Positions 25,053 through 35,354 of a stretch of DNA of 64,000 bases are shown in pieces. The notes below the pieces were generated by a model. The model did no database searches and was not told where the DNA came from. It saw only the letters and a list, made by a program, of their open reading frames with translations. Source of the DNA: Burkholderiaceae bacterium (GTDB lineage: Bacteria > Pseudomonadota > Gammaproteobacteria > Burkholderiales > Rhodocyclaceae); the NCBI GenBank assembly GCA_021738065.1, contig JAIPCT010000001.1:1-64000 (forward strand), given 5' to 3'. Made by a program: the position numbers and the translations under genes. The first letter of the stretch is position 1. Every line of letters starts with the position of its first letter.

Positions 25053-25128
25053 CGGCTTTTCGTTTCCGTTTCGGTGCAGGCTAAGCTGAGCGTAGCGAAG
25101 CTTAAGCGCCGAAGGCGCGGCCGCAGCC

Positions 25129-25231
25129 AAAACGGAAATGAAGAAATCGCCTACCGCATGTTGTGGTCGGGCAAGGCCTACTCGCCCGAGGAAGCTGCCG
25201 AAGCCAAGGCCGCCAAGGAAAAGTACGCTTA
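25129..25231 (+). pseudogene. Detached second copy of the C-terminus of the 24597 gene
   Basis: The reading frame NGNEEIAYRMLWSGKAYSPE then EAAEAKAAKEKYA and TAA repeats the last 33 codons of the upstream gene with only one or two residue changes, while many third codon positions differ (for example GAAATCGCCTACCGC against GAAATCGCGTATCGC). It has no start codon or N-terminus. It is therefore a relic of a paralogue or a failed gene conversion, not a simple recent duplication. Confidence 0.75.
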
Positions 25232-25268
25232 AGGCCTAAGGAGGTTTTTGCCGGCATTGATTTCCGGA

Positions 25269-25304
25269 GAAACATCGCGAACGCATTGCGCGTCGCGATG
25301 TTTC
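25269..25304. terminator. Perfect 12-bp inverted repeat at the 3' end of the nuo operon
   Basis: GAAACATCGCGA (25269-25280) and TCGCGATGTTTC (25293-25304) are perfectly complementary arms around 12 bases. It lies 24 bases after the nuoN stop codon, and no long T-run follows. It probably ends or stabilises the nuo transcript and may also stop the opposing gene. Confidence 0.55.
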
Positions 25305-25327
25305 GCCAGTGCGACGGGTCTTCCGCC

Positions 25328-26809
25328 CTAGAGCGAACGCGCCAGCGTGGTGTAGCAGATCAGTGCCAGTTGATCCGGGAAGAGACCGAAGGCGGCAACC
25401 GCAATACCATTCAGCGAGAGCAGCACACGCAGATCGAGGCCGGCGGTGATCGGTGCCGAATCGACCGGGGAATCAAAGTACATCAGCTTGACCACGCGCA
25501 GATAGTAGAAGGCGCCGACCAGCGAGAACATCACGGCGATGACGGCCACCATCGTGTAGCCGGCCTTGATTGCGGCCAGCAGTACCGCGAATTTGGCGAA
25601 GAAGCCGATGAAGAACGGAATGCCGGCCATGGAAAACATGAATATCAACATCATCGCGGCGAACCACGGGCTGCGCTGGTTGAGTCCCTTGAAGTCTTCC
25701 AGATTCTCGGCCTCGTAACCGGCGCGCGAGAGAAGCAACACGGTGCCGAAGGCGCCCAGCGTCATCATCACGTAGGCAATGGTGTAGTAAAGCGCGGAAC
25801 TGTAGGCGTTGAGCGCGGTGAAGGCTTCGACCCGACCGCCGACGACACCCGCCATCAGGCCCAGCACCATGTAGCCCATGTGGGAGATCGCCGAATACGC
25901 CAGCATGCGCTTGATGTTGGTTTGCGCGATGGCCGCGAGATTTCCCAGACCGATGGAGAGCACGGCCATGACCAGCAGCATCTGCTGCCAATCCTCGGCG
26001 ATACCGAACAAGCCATAGACCAGAAGACGCAAGGCCATTGCAAAGGCCGCAATCTTCGGCGCCGAACCGACGAACATGGTTATCGCGGTTGGTGCGCCGT
26101 GATAAACGTCGGGAATCCACATGTGGAAAGGCACCAGGCCGAGCTTGAAGGCGACGCCCGCAACCAGGAAGACCAGACCAAACACCAGCGCGGAGCGCTC
26201 TGCCTGGTCCTGATACAGCGCCTGGGCAATACCGCCGATTTCCAGGCTGCCCGTGGCACCATAGATCATCGACATGCCGTAGAGCAGCAAACCGGAACCC
26301 AGGGCGCCGAGCACGAAATACTTCATCGCCGCCTCGGTGGCCCGCGGCGACTCGCGATCGATGGCCACCAGGCCATAGAGCGAGAGCGACATCAGTTCCA
26401 GTCCGAGATACATGGTCAGCAGATTGGCGGCTGAAATCATCACCATCATGCCCAGGGTGGCGAACAGCACCAGGACGTAGAACTCGCCCTTGTCCAGCCC
26501 CCGGTCAGCCATGTACTGCCGGCTATACACCAGCATCATGATGACGGCGAGATAGGTCATCAGTTTGAGGAAATCGGACAGCAGGTCATCGACGAACATG
26601 TTGCTGAAGGTCAGCGTGGTCTGGCCGTCGGAAGTGACCAGCGTGATCGCCGCGCAGCCGAACAGGGTGATGACGGTGAGCATGGCCGCCATCCAGCGAT
26701 GGGTCGCGCCGAATACCAGGTCGACAAACAGCACCAGGAAGGCCATCAGCAGGAGAAATATCTCCGGAGCTGCCGGATACAGGTCGGGCGTCACGAAATT
26801 ATTCAGCAT
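25328..26809 (-). CDS. nuoN: NADH-quinone oxidoreductase subunit N
   Basis: 493 aa from ATG 26809. One of the three antiporter-like membrane subunits of complex I, with about 14 hydrophobic helices. Key charged residues of the family are visible: Glu in [17 protein letters not shown], Lys in [20 protein letters not shown], and Lys in [17 protein letters not shown]. Each such subunit is thought to move one proton. Last gene of the fourteen-gene nuo operon; an inverted repeat follows. Confidence 0.97.
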   Translation of the reverse strand: MLNNFVTPDLYPAAPEIFLLLMAFLVLFVDLVFGATHRWMAAMLTVITLFGCAAITLVTSDGQTTLTFSNMFVDDLLSDFLKLMTYLAVIMMLVYSRQYMADRGLDKGEFYVLVLFATLGMMVMISAANLLTMYLGLELMSLSLYGLVAIDRESPRATEAAMKYFVLGALGSGLLLYGMSMIYGATGSLEIGGIAQALYQDQAERSALVFGLVFLVAGVAFKLGLVPFHMWIPDVYHGAPTAITMFVGSAPKIAAFAMALRLLVYGLFGIAEDWQQMLLVMAVLSIGLGNLAAIAQTNIKRMLAYSAISHMGYMVLGLMAGVVGGRVEAFTALNAYSSALYYTIAYVMMTLGAFGTVLLLSRAGYEAENLEDFKGLNQRSPWFAAMMLIFMFSMAGIPFFIGFFAKFAVLLAAIKAGYTMVAVIAVMFSLVGAFYYLRVVKLMYFDSPVDSAPITAGLDLRVLLSLNGIAVAAFGLFPDQLALICYTTLARSL

Positions 26810-26920
26810 CGCTTCTCTCGTGTCTTTCGTATCGAGTGGCGCTAAGGCGTGCAATTCCGTTTCGAGATTCTTTGTGACGCGAAGTCGACAAAGTCACGGA
26901 GGATATGGAAACGGAATTCA

Positions 26921-28402
26921 TCAGAGCTTGCTCACTGCAACATGCTTGAGCAGATTATCCACCGAGGCATGCATCACTTCGGTGAAGGGGAACGGGTAAA
27001 GACCCATGGCCAGAACGCAGACTGCCAGCAGGCCGAGGATCAGGAACTCGCGATTGCCGATGTCTTTCAGCTTGGCAACCTTGTCGTTGGCAACCTCGCC
27101 GAACACCACGCGCTTGATCATCCACAAGGTATAGGCGGCGCCGAGAATCAGCGTGGTCGCCGCGGCAAAGCCGACCCAGAAATTGAACTTGATGGCGCCG
27201 AGAATGACCATGAACTCACCGACGAAGCCCGAAGTGGCCGGCAGGCCCGAGTTGGCCATGGCGAAGAACACGAACAAGGCGGCGAACTTCGGCATGGTAT
27301 TGACCACGCCACCGTAATCGGCGATCTCGCGCGAATGCATGCGGTCGTACATGACGCCGACGCAAAGGAACATCGCGGCCGAGATGAAGCCGTGAGAGAT
27401 CATCTGCACCAACGCGCCTTCGATGCCGATGGCGTTGAAGATGAAAAAGCCGAGGGTGACGAAACCCATGTGCGAGATCGACGAGTAGGCGATCAGCTTC
27501 TTCATGTCGGTCTGCACCAGGGCAACAAAGCCGATGTAGACGACGGCAATCAGGGAGAGCGCAATCATCATTGGCGCCATCTGATGCGCGGCGTCGGGCA
27601 CGATGGGCAGGGAAAACCGCACGAAACCGTAGGCGCCCAGCTTCAAGGCAATGGCCGCCAGCACCACCGAGCCGCCGGTGGGTGCCTCGACGTGGGCGTC
27701 CGGCAACCAGGTATGCACCGGCCACATCGGTACCTTGACGGCAAACGAGATGAGGAAGGCGATGAAAATCAGGATCTGCGGCTTGATGCCGAGCGGCAGC
27801 TGATGCCAGTCGAGAATGTTGAAGCTGCCGCCCGACTCCAGGAACAGCCAGATCAGGGCAACCAGCATCAGAAGCGAGCCGAGCAGCGTATAGAGGAAGA
27901 ACTTGAAGGCGGCATAGACCCGGTTCGGCCCGCCCCAGGCGCCGATGATGATGTACATCGGAATCAGCGAGGCCTCGAAGAAGACATAGAACAGCACGCC
28001 GTCGAGCGCGCTGAAAATTCCGTTCATCAGGCCCGACATGATCAGGAAAGCGCCCATGTACTGCGCCTGCTTGTCCTCGATCACTTCCCAGCCCGCCAGC
28101 ACCACCAGCACGGTAATGAAACTGTTGAGCAGGATGAATGGCATCGAAATGCCGTCAACCCCGAGCAGGTACTCAACATTGAAACGCGTGATCCACGGCG
28201 TCTGTTCGACGAACTGCATGCCGCTCAGGGCCGTGTCGAACCCGGTATAGAGCGGGATGGTGACCAGGAAGCCGGCGACGGCAACCGCGAGCGCCAGCCA
28301 GCGCACCAATGTGCGGCGCTCGGAGCCGATCCAGAAAACGGGGACGGCGCCCAGGATGGGGACCCAGATGGCGAGACTCAGTAAGCTTGCATTCATATTC
28401 AT
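26921..28402 (-). CDS. nuoM: NADH-quinone oxidoreductase subunit M
   Basis: 493 aa, about 14 transmembrane helices. The antiporter-like signatures are FYVFFEASLIPMYIIIGAWG (Glu of TM5), FAVKVPMWPVHTWLPDAHVE (Lys of TM7) and KKLIAYSSISHMGFVTLG. Proton-pumping subunit in the membrane arm. nuoN follows after 111 bases and nuoL ends 18 bases before its start. Confidence 0.97.
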   Translation of the reverse strand: MNMNASLLSLAIWVPILGAVPVFWIGSERRTLVRWLALAVAVAGFLVTIPLYTGFDTALSGMQFVEQTPWITRFNVEYLLGVDGISMPFILLNSFITVLVVLAGWEVIEDKQAQYMGAFLIMSGLMNGIFSALDGVLFYVFFEASLIPMYIIIGAWGGPNRVYAAFKFFLYTLLGSLLMLVALIWLFLESGGSFNILDWHQLPLGIKPQILIFIAFLISFAVKVPMWPVHTWLPDAHVEAPTGGSVVLAAIALKLGAYGFVRFSLPIVPDAAHQMAPMMIALSLIAVVYIGFVALVQTDMKKLIAYSSISHMGFVTLGFFIFNAIGIEGALVQMISHGFISAAMFLCVGVMYDRMHSREIADYGGVVNTMPKFAALFVFFAMANSGLPATSGFVGEFMVILGAIKFNFWVGFAAATTLILGAAYTLWMIKRVVFGEVANDKVAKLKDIGNREFLILGLLAVCVLAMGLYPFPFTEVMHASVDNLLKHVAVSKL

Positions 28403-28420
28403 GATTACCTGGCAGCCGCG

Positions 28421-30430
28421 TCAAAGAGCACGACTGAAAACCGACCACCACGCATAACTCAACAGGGCCAGTGCCCCGAAGATCATGAAGAATGCGTATT
28501 GGTAGATGCGGCCCGTCTGGAACAAACGAACCAACCCGGATATCCAGCCGACGACTCGGGCCGAACCATTCACCATCACGCCGTCGATCAACACCTGGTC
28601 GCCACCCTTCCACAAGCCGCGACCGAGGCCGCGTGCGCCACCGGCAAAAAACCAGTCGTTGAAGCGGTCTAAGCCATATTTTTCTTCGAGAATCATGGCC
28701 GGGAACGCCAGATTCTTCTTGATCACGGCCGGCAGATCGGGGCGGACGATGTAGAGGAACCAGGCGGTCGCCGCGCCGGAGAGCGCCAGCCAGAAGGGCA
28801 GCGTTGTCACGCCGTGCGCCATCATGCCGTACACGCCATGGAACTGCTCGGCCATCATCGCCATGCCTTTGTGGTTGTCGGCAATGACAATCGCGCTGCC
28901 GAACCAGTTGTCGTAGAGCACGATGCCGATCAGCCAGCCCGAGGCGATGGCGGGAATTGACAGAAGGATCAGCGGTACGGTGACGACCTTGGGCGACTCG
29001 TGCGGTTCCGCCGGGCCATGGTGACCGTGGTCATCGTGATGTGCGTCGTGACCATGCGCGTCATGCGCGACTTCGCGGAAGCGCTCCTTGCCATGGAAGG
29101 TAAAGAAGATCAGGCGGAAGGAATAGAAGCCGCCGACAAACACCGCCGCCAGCGCGCAGACATAGGCAAAGCCAGCGCCCGGCACTTGCGAGAAATGCAC
29201 CGCCTCGATGATCGAGTCCTTGGAGAAGAATCCGGCGAAGGGAGGCAGGCCGGCGTTGGCGATGGCGCCGATCAACATGGTGGCGTAGGTGATCGGCAGG
29301 TACTTCCTGAGCCCGCCCATGCGCCGCATGTCCTGTTCGTGGTGCATGGCGATGATCACCGAGCCGGCGCCGAGGAACAGCACGGCCTTGAAGAAGGCGT
29401 GGGTCATCAGGTGGAAAATCGCCACCGAATAGGCCGATGCGCCGAGCGCCATGGTCATGTAGCCGAGCTGCGACAGTGTCGAATAGGCAACGACGCGCTT
29501 GATGTCGGTCTGCACGATGGCGATCAGCGCCATGAAAAGCGTGGTGATGGCGCCGATGACGATGACGAAAGACAGCGCGGTGTCGGACAGTTCGAACAGC
29601 GGCGACATGCGCGAGACCATGAAGATGCCGGCTGTGACCATGGTCGCGGCATGGATCAGGGCCGAGATCGGGGTCGGGCCTTCCATCGAATCGGGCAGCC
29701 AGACATGCAGCGGGAACTGCGCCGACTTGCCCATGGCGCCGATGAAAAGACAGATGCAGACGGCTGTGATCAGCGGCCAGCCGGTGACGGTTTCGGTGAT
29801 GGCGGCCAGCTCATTTCGCTTGGCAAACACCGTGGCGTAATCGAGGCTGCCGGCATATGCGGCAATCAGGCCGATGCCGAGCAGGAAGCCGAAGTCGCCG
29901 ACGCGGTTGACCAGGAAGGCCTTGAGATTGGCGTAGATCGCCGTCGGCCGCGTGTACCAGAAGCCGATCAGCAGGTAGGAAACCAGGCCCACCGCTTCCC
30001 AGCCGAAGAACAGCTGGACGAAGTTGTTGGACATCACCAGCATCAGCATCGAAAAAGTGAACAGCGAGATGTAGCTGAAGAAGCGCTGATAGCCGGGGTC
30101 TTCCGCCATGTAGCCGATGGTGTAGACGTGCACCATGAGCGAGACGAAGGTGACCACCAGCATCATCATGACCGTCAGCGGATCGATCAGGAAGCCGATT
30201 TCAAGCTTGAGGCCGCCCGATTCCATCCAGGTGTACACCGCGCCATTGAACACATTGCCGGCCTGCACGTCCTGATAGATCAGCACCGAGAGAACGAAAG
30301 AAATCGCGACGCCGAGAATGGTTACCACGTGCGAACCGGTGCGGCCCAGCATCTTGCCGAAGAATCCGGCGAGAATGGCGCCGACCAACGGGGCCAGGGG
30401 AACCAGCAAATAAAGTGTCTTCATGCCCAT
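28421..30430 (-). CDS. nuoL: NADH-quinone oxidoreductase subunit L
   Basis: 669 aa from ATG 30430, 9 bases after AAGGG; GTG 30436 and ATG 30424 are alternatives. It is the largest antiporter-like subunit. FFGWEAVGLVSYLLIGFW and MGKSAQFPLHVWLPDSMEGP are the canonical Glu and Lys helices, and KRVVAYSTLSQLGYMTMALG the third. A His-rich loop (DAHGHDAHHDDHGHHG, residues about 465-480) is a lineage-specific insertion before the lateral helix. The C-terminus ends in a single transmembrane helix. Confidence 0.97.
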   Translation of the reverse strand: MGMKTLYLLVPLAPLVGAILAGFFGKMLGRTGSHVVTILGVAISFVLSVLIYQDVQAGNVFNGAVYTWMESGGLKLEIGFLIDPLTVMMMLVVTFVSLMVHVYTIGYMAEDPGYQRFFSYISLFTFSMLMLVMSNNFVQLFFGWEAVGLVSYLLIGFWYTRPTAIYANLKAFLVNRVGDFGFLLGIGLIAAYAGSLDYATVFAKRNELAAITETVTGWPLITAVCICLFIGAMGKSAQFPLHVWLPDSMEGPTPISALIHAATMVTAGIFMVSRMSPLFELSDTALSFVIVIGAITTLFMALIAIVQTDIKRVVAYSTLSQLGYMTMALGASAYSVAIFHLMTHAFFKAVLFLGAGSVIIAMHHEQDMRRMGGLRKYLPITYATMLIGAIANAGLPPFAGFFSKDSIIEAVHFSQVPGAGFAYVCALAAVFVGGFYSFRLIFFTFHGKERFREVAHDAHGHDAHHDDHGHHGPAEPHESPKVVTVPLILLSIPAIASGWLIGIVLYDNWFGSAIVIADNHKGMAMMAEQFHGVYGMMAHGVTTLPFWLALSGAATAWFLYIVRPDLPAVIKKNLAFPAMILEEKYGLDRFNDWFFAGGARGLGRGLWKGGDQVLIDGVMVNGSARVVGWISGLVRLFQTGRIYQYAFFMIFGALALLSYAWWSVFSRAL

Positions 30431-30435
30431 ACCCA

Positions 30436-30741
30436 CTAGCCCTTCAGACTGTCGAGATCTTCGACGTCGATGGAGGACAGGTTGCGGAACAGCACCACCA
30501 GGATGGCGAGACCGATACCGGATTCGGCGGCAGCCACCACGAGGATGAAAAACACGAAGAGCTGGCCCGAAAGATCATTGAGGTAATGCGAGAAGGCGAC
30601 GAAATTGATATTCACCGCAAGCAGCATCAGTTCGATGGCCATCAGCAACACGATCAGGTTTTTCCGATTGAGGAAGATGCCGATAATGCTGATGGCGAAC
30701 AGGATGGCGGCAAGGATCAGATAGTGAGAAAGCGAAACCAT
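30436..30741 (-). CDS. nuoK: NADH-quinone oxidoreductase subunit K
   Basis: 101 aa from ATG 30741 ([20 protein letters not shown]). Three transmembrane helices. The two conserved membrane glutamates are in [13 protein letters not shown] and [14 protein letters not shown]. It connects the antiporter units to the quinone end. A longer frame to 31239 is only an overlap with nuoJ. Two bases separate it from nuoJ. Confidence 0.97.
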   Translation of the reverse strand: MVSLSHYLILAAILFAISIIGIFLNRKNLIVLLMAIELMLLAVNINFVAFSHYLNDLSGQLFVFFILVVAAAESGIGLAILVVLFRNLSSIDVEDLDSLKG

Positions 30742-30743
30742 GC

Positions 30744-31373
30744 TTATTCCCCTCCCTTTTTCGCCGCGACGGGAAGTTCGACTTCCGGCGCCATCTTGAC
30801 CAGTCGCATGCGGTCCTTGGCCTTGACCGCAATCTGATCCGCCGGATTCATCGCCTTGGTGTCCTTGCGCCGACGCAGGGTCAGCATGACCGCGACCACG
30901 ATGGCGACGAGCAGGATGACTGATGCGATTTCGAAGGGATAGGCGAACTCGGTATAGAGCACGCGCGCCAGTTCCTTGGTATTGCTGTAGTCGGCCGGCA
31001 GATTTTGCGCCGGGAAATTCGCCAGGCCGAAATAGCGCCCGGAAAGCACCACGCCCATCTCGGCGACCATCAACAAGCCAACAAAGGCGCCCAGCGGCAG
31101 ATTGCTCCAGAAACCCTGGCGCACGCGCTCGATATTGATGTCGAGCATCATCACCACGAAGAGGAACAGCACCATCACCGCGCCGACGTAGACCATGATC
31201 AGGGCCAGCGCCAGAAACTCGGCTTGCAGCAGCATCCACAGCGCCGCCACGTTGAAAAATGCCAGCACCAGGAACAGCACGGCGTGCACCGGATTGCGCG
31301 CGGTGATCACGCGCAGCGCCGCGAATATCGTCACTGCGGAAAAGATGTAGAAAAGGATGGTCTTGAATTCCAT
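30744..31373 (-). CDS. nuoJ: NADH-quinone oxidoreductase subunit J
   Basis: 209 aa from ATG 31373 ([17 protein letters not shown]); the frame continues to 31430, but that would overlap nuoI. Five transmembrane helices; the conserved TM3 pi-bulge region is [20 protein letters not shown]. The C-terminal 40 residues are charged and soluble. It sits between nuoI and nuoK as usual. Confidence 0.96.
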   Translation of the reverse strand: MEFKTILFYIFSAVTIFAALRVITARNPVHAVLFLVLAFFNVAALWMLLQAEFLALALIMVYVGAVMVLFLFVVMMLDINIERVRQGFWSNLPLGAFVGLLMVAEMGVVLSGRYFGLANFPAQNLPADYSNTKELARVLYTEFAYPFEIASVILLVAIVVAVMLTLRRRKDTKAMNPADQIAVKAKDRMRLVKMAPEVELPVAAKKGGE

Positions 31374-31380
31374 GGCTGGG

Positions 31381-31878
31381 TCAGCGGTAAGGTGCATCCT
31401 GGGCGCGATCGGCGGCAATCTGCGCTTCATTGCGGTCGCCGACGGCCAGCAGCATTTGCTTGGTGTAATAGAGATCGCCGCGCTTTTCGCCGTGATACTC
31501 GAAGATGCGGGTCTGGACGATGGCGTCGACCGGGCAGGCTTCCTCGCAGAAACCGCAGAAAATGCACTTGGTCAGGTCGATGTCGTAGCGTGTGGTGCGG
31601 CGCGATGCCTGGCCATTCGCATCGACCCGCTCGGCCGATTCGATGGTGATCGCCAGTGCCGGGCAAACCGCTTCGCAAAGTTTGCAGGCAATGCAGCGTT
31701 CTTCGCCGTTCGGATAGCGACGCAGTGCATGCAGGCCACGGAAGCGATTGCTTTGCGGCGTCTTCTCTTCCGGGTACTGAATGGTGATTTTGCGCGCGAA
31801 CATGTAGCGCCCAGTCACCGCCATACCCTTGAACAGTTCCTTGAGGAACAGGCTACCAATGAAATCTCTTGCACCCAT
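31381..31878 (-). CDS. nuoI: NADH-quinone oxidoreductase subunit I
   Basis: 165 aa. Two 4Fe-4S motifs: [12 protein letters not shown] and [12 protein letters not shown], binding clusters N6a and N6b that carry electrons from NuoG toward N2 in NuoB. An N-terminal amphipathic helix ([20 protein letters not shown]) lies on the membrane. Stop codon is 7 bases from the nuoJ start. Confidence 0.97.
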   Translation of the reverse strand: MGARDFIGSLFLKELFKGMAVTGRYMFARKITIQYPEEKTPQSNRFRGLHALRRYPNGEERCIACKLCEAVCPALAITIESAERVDANGQASRRTTRYDIDLTKCIFCGFCEEACPVDAIVQTRIFEYHGEKRGDLYYTKQMLLAVGDRNEAQIAADRAQDAPYR

Positions 31879-31893
31879 GGCGATCTCTCGGTC

Positions 31894-32979
31894 CTATTTC
31901 CAGATGGTCAGCGGCGACATCATCCAGACGCCGACAACAAGAATCCATACCAGCGTGAGCGGCACGAATACTTTCCAGCCCAGACGCATGATGTGGTCGT
32001 AGCGATAGCGCGGGAAGGTGGCTCGAATCCAGAGGAAGAAGAACAGGATCGAGGCCATCTTGACAGCCAGCCAATGGAAACCGTCGGGCAGGAAGCCCAC
32101 CGGGGACAACCAGCCGCCGAGAAAGAAGATCGAGGTCATCGCCGCGATCAGGATCATGTTGGCGTACTCGGCGAGGAAGAACATCGCGAAGGACATGCCC
32201 GAGTATTCGACCATGTGACCGGCAACAATTTCCGACTCGCCTTCGACCACGTCGAACGGCGCGCGATTGGTTTCCGCGACACCAGAGATCAGGTACACGC
32301 CGAACATCGGCAGCAGCGGCAGCCAGTTCCAGGAAAGCGCACCGAGACCCATATCGGCGAAGCGTCCCGCGCTCTGCGCGACGACGATCTCGGTCAGGTT
32401 CAGGCTGTTCGACACCATCAGCACGGTGATCAGCGCCAGACCCATCGAGATCTCGTAGGAAATCATCTGTGCCGAGGCGCGCATGGCGGCAAAGAACGGG
32501 TACTTCGAGTTCGATGCCCAGCCGGAAATGATGATGCCGTAGACGCCCACCGAACTGATGGCCAGCAGATACAGGACGCCGGCATTGACGTTGGCCAGTA
32601 CCCAGCCCGGCGCGAAGGGAATTACCGCCCAGGCGGCCAGTGCCGGGGCAATCGCCATGATGGGACCGAGGATGAAAAGCTTCTTGTCTGCCGCGGACGG
32701 AAACAACACTTCCTTGAAGAACAGCTTCATGCCGTCGGCGATCGGCTGCAACAAGCCCCAAGGACCGACGCGGTTGGGACCGATGCGGACCTGCATCCAG
32801 CCGATGATCTTGCGCTCCCAGAACGTCAGGTAGGCGACCGACAGCAACAGCGGGACCAGGATCAGGACGATCTTGACCAGGGTCCAGATCAGCGGCCAAA
32901 CCGGCTCAAGCAGAGCCCACAGCGGCGCCCACAGCGGGCCCCACAACCATTCGAAGAAACCGAGAACGGTGGCTTCCAT
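31894..32979 (-). CDS. nuoH: NADH-quinone oxidoreductase subunit H
   Basis: 361 aa, eight or more transmembrane helices. Signatures of the quinone-channel subunit: [40 protein letters not shown] and [20 protein letters not shown]. It links the peripheral arm to the proton-pumping modules. It overlaps the nuoG stop by one base. Confidence 0.97.
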   Translation of the reverse strand: MEATVLGFFEWLWGPLWAPLWALLEPVWPLIWTLVKIVLILVPLLLSVAYLTFWERKIIGWMQVRIGPNRVGPWGLLQPIADGMKLFFKEVLFPSAADKKLFILGPIMAIAPALAAWAVIPFAPGWVLANVNAGVLYLLAISSVGVYGIIISGWASNSKYPFFAAMRASAQMISYEISMGLALITVLMVSNSLNLTEIVVAQSAGRFADMGLGALSWNWLPLLPMFGVYLISGVAETNRAPFDVVEGESEIVAGHMVEYSGMSFAMFFLAEYANMILIAAMTSIFFLGGWLSPVGFLPDGFHWLAVKMASILFFFLWIRATFPRYRYDHIMRLGWKVFVPLTLVWILVVGVWMMSPLTIWK

Positions 32980-35354
32980 CAGATCTTCTCCACGCTGAGA
33001 ACGGAGAACATCGCGCCCAGCGCTTGCGTGTCGGCATGGGCGGCGGCGACGCGCAACGCGTTGTCGGGCAAACCGTTGTCGAGTTGGGCCACCAGTGTCA
33101 CCTGCGCCGTATCGCCAGCGCCGTCCGACTGGATACCGCTGCGCATAACTTTCACGGCATCACCGGCCAGCAGGCCATGCTTGACCAGAGTCGCGGCGTT
33201 CATGCGTGCGCTGGGTACCGCCGAGTCGGCGGCTTTTTGCAATGCCGGCGCGCGACGCACCAGGGAGTCGGCAAAGTGGATCGGCACATCGGCGACCCGT
33301 TCGAGTCCATTGGCCGCTGCTTCGAGATTCGGCGCCACGTTGACCGCGTTTTCGAGGCCGGAAACAAACTCGGGCGCGCCACCCAAGGCTTCGTCGCGGA
33401 CCTCTTCGCTGCTGTTCTGCTCAAAGCCTTCGACTTTCAGCAGATTCCCGAGGACGCGCAACACCTTCCACGCCGGGCGGGATTCGCCCAGCGGTTTGGC
33501 GGCGGCGTAGAAACTCTGCACCCGGCCTTCGGTATTGACGAAGCTGCCGGAGGTTTCCGAGAACGGCGACACCGGCAGCAGAACCGCGGCGTAGTCGAGC
33601 ATGGCCTGCGACTTGAAGGGGCTCAAGACCACAACCGCAGCGGCCTGAGTCAAGCTTGCCAGCGCCTGGGCGCCATCGGCGCAATCGAGTTCAGGTTCGG
33701 CGCCGACCACCACATAAGCCTGGCGCGGAGTATTCAGCATCGCCGCGGCGTTGAGGCCATCACCTGTCGGGATCGCCTTCGCCACATAACCACCAACACT
33801 GTTGGCTGCTTCGCCGAGAAAGCCGAATCGGCCACCGAGCAGCCTAGCCAATTGCTGGGCCAGTACGTTCAGGGTCGCCGCCTGCGGGTGCTGCTGCGCA
33901 AAGTTGCCGAGCAGGACGCCGCATTTGCTGCCCTCACTACCCGATACGAGGCTGGCCGCGATTTTCTTCGCCGTGTCGCCAGCGCCGACTTTTGCCAGTG
34001 CGGGGTCTGCCGCCACACCCTTCAGCGCGGCGACGGCATTCACCACTTCAGCGAGTTGTGCCGGCAGTTGCGAAGGCGCAACAATGGCGCGCGCTTCCAG
34101 CTTGATCAACAGATCGTCATCGGCGCTGTGCAGGACGCTGACCTGTGCGCCGCGCTTGGCCGATTGGCGCAGGCGCTGGGCAATCAAGGGATGGTCCTTG
34201 CGCAGGAAAGAGCCGACCACCAGCACGCGATCGAGCTCACCGATCTCGGCAATTTTCATTCCCAGCCACGGCGTTCCCTTGCGCTTTCCGTCGGCCGAGA
34301 AATCGCTCTGACGCAGGCGAAAATCGATGTTTTCGCTGCCGAGGCCGCGCAGCAGTTTTTGCGCCAGATACATTTCTTCCAGCGTCGCGTGCGGGCTCAG
34401 CAAACCGCCGATGGCAGAACCGCCGTGCGTTTTGGCGACATCGCGCAGCGCATGCGCGGCGTAATCGAGAGCGACATTCCAGTCGACTTCCTTCCACTCG
34501 CCGCCCTGCTTGACCATCGGCTTGGTCAGGCGCCCATTGTCACCTTCCGAATTCAGACCCTGATAGGAATAGCGCTCCTTGTCCGTCAGCCAGCATTCGT
34601 TGATGGCTTCATTTTCCAGCGGCAGCACGCGCAGCACGCGGTGATGCTTGGTCTGCATGATCAGGTTGCTGCCGAGGCCATCATGCGGGCTCACCGACTT
34701 GCGCCGGGACAATTCCCAGGTGCGGGCCGAAAAACGGAAAGGCTTGGAAGTCAGCGCGCCGACCGGACACAGATCGATGATGTTGCCGGAGAGCTCGGTA
34801 TCGACTGTCTTGCCGATGAAGGGCATGACTTCGGCGCGCTCGCCGCGATAGGACTGGCCGAGTTCCATGAAGCCGGCAATCTCGGCGGTAAAGCGAATGC
34901 AGCGCGTGCAGTTGATGCAGCGGGTCATGTCGGTCGCCACCAGTGGACCGAGGTCCTTGTCGGGAACGACCCGCTTTTCCTCTTCGTACTGCGAGGCGGA
35001 TTCACCGTAGCCGACCGCCAGATCCTGCAACTGGCACTCGCCGCCCTGATCACAGATAGGGCAATCCAGCGGATGGTTGATCAGGAGGAACTCCATCACG
35101 GCCTTCTGCGCCTTTACCGCCAGTTCCGAATGGGTGAATACCTTCATGCCGTTGGCCACCGGCGTGGCGCAGGCCGGCATTGGCTTGGGCGCTTTCTCGA
35201 CCTGGACCAGACACATCCGGCAGTTGGCCGCGATGGACAGCTTCTTGTGATAGCAGAAGTGCGGAATATAGGTGCCCATCTGGTGGGCTGCCTCGATGAT
35301 GGTGCTGCCTTCCACCACTTGCAGCGTCGTGCCGTCGATTTCGATCTCGACCAT
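32979..35354 (-). CDS. nuoG: NADH-quinone oxidoreductase subunit G, with a repeat-encoded segment
   Basis: 791 aa. The N-terminus holds the 2Fe-2S site ([10 protein letters not shown]), the His-ligated 4Fe-4S site ([17 protein letters not shown]) and a further 4Fe-4S set ([10 protein letters not shown] and later [10 protein letters not shown]). The rest is the molybdopterin-oxidoreductase-like domain, without a cofactor site. Residues about 455-462 (KVGAGDTA) are encoded by an exact 23-bp repeat; a second partial match at 33106 encodes DGAGDTA near residue 745. Both lie in the poorly conserved C-terminal domain, so activity should be unaffected. Confidence 0.96.
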   Translation of the reverse strand: MVEIEIDGTTLQVVEGSTIIEAAHQMGTYIPHFCYHKKLSIAANCRMCLVQVEKAPKPMPACATPVANGMKVFTHSELAVKAQKAVMEFLLINHPLDCPICDQGGECQLQDLAVGYGESASQYEEEKRVVPDKDLGPLVATDMTRCINCTRCIRFTAEIAGFMELGQSYRGERAEVMPFIGKTVDTELSGNIIDLCPVGALTSKPFRFSARTWELSRRKSVSPHDGLGSNLIMQTKHHRVLRVLPLENEAINECWLTDKERYSYQGLNSEGDNGRLTKPMVKQGGEWKEVDWNVALDYAAHALRDVAKTHGGSAIGGLLSPHATLEEMYLAQKLLRGLGSENIDFRLRQSDFSADGKRKGTPWLGMKIAEIGELDRVLVVGSFLRKDHPLIAQRLRQSAKRGAQVSVLHSADDDLLIKLEARAIVAPSQLPAQLAEVVNAVAALKGVAADPALAKVGAGDTAKKIAASLVSGSEGSKCGVLLGNFAQQHPQAATLNVLAQQLARLLGGRFGFLGEAANSVGGYVAKAIPTGDGLNAAAMLNTPRQAYVVVGAEPELDCADGAQALASLTQAAAVVVLSPFKSQAMLDYAAVLLPVSPFSETSGSFVNTEGRVQSFYAAAKPLGESRPAWKVLRVLGNLLKVEGFEQNSSEEVRDEALGGAPEFVSGLENAVNVAPNLEAAANGLERVADVPIHFADSLVRRAPALQKAADSAVPSARMNAATLVKHGLLAGDAVKVMRSGIQSDGAGDTAQVTLVAQLDNGLPDNALRVAAAHADTQALGAMFSVLSVEKI
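33106..33123 (-). repeat. Partial 23-bp repeat in nuoG
   Basis: 17 of 18 bases of the repeat's right portion match, then it diverges. It is read as D-G-A-G-D-T-A in nuoG, the same frame as the full copies. Confidence 0.45.
33970..33992 (-). repeat. 23-bp dispersed repeat, copy 3 (exact, in frame in nuoG)
   Basis: All 23 bases match. In nuoG it is read as K-V-G-A-G-D-T-A, between DPALA and KKIAASL. Confidence 0.85.
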
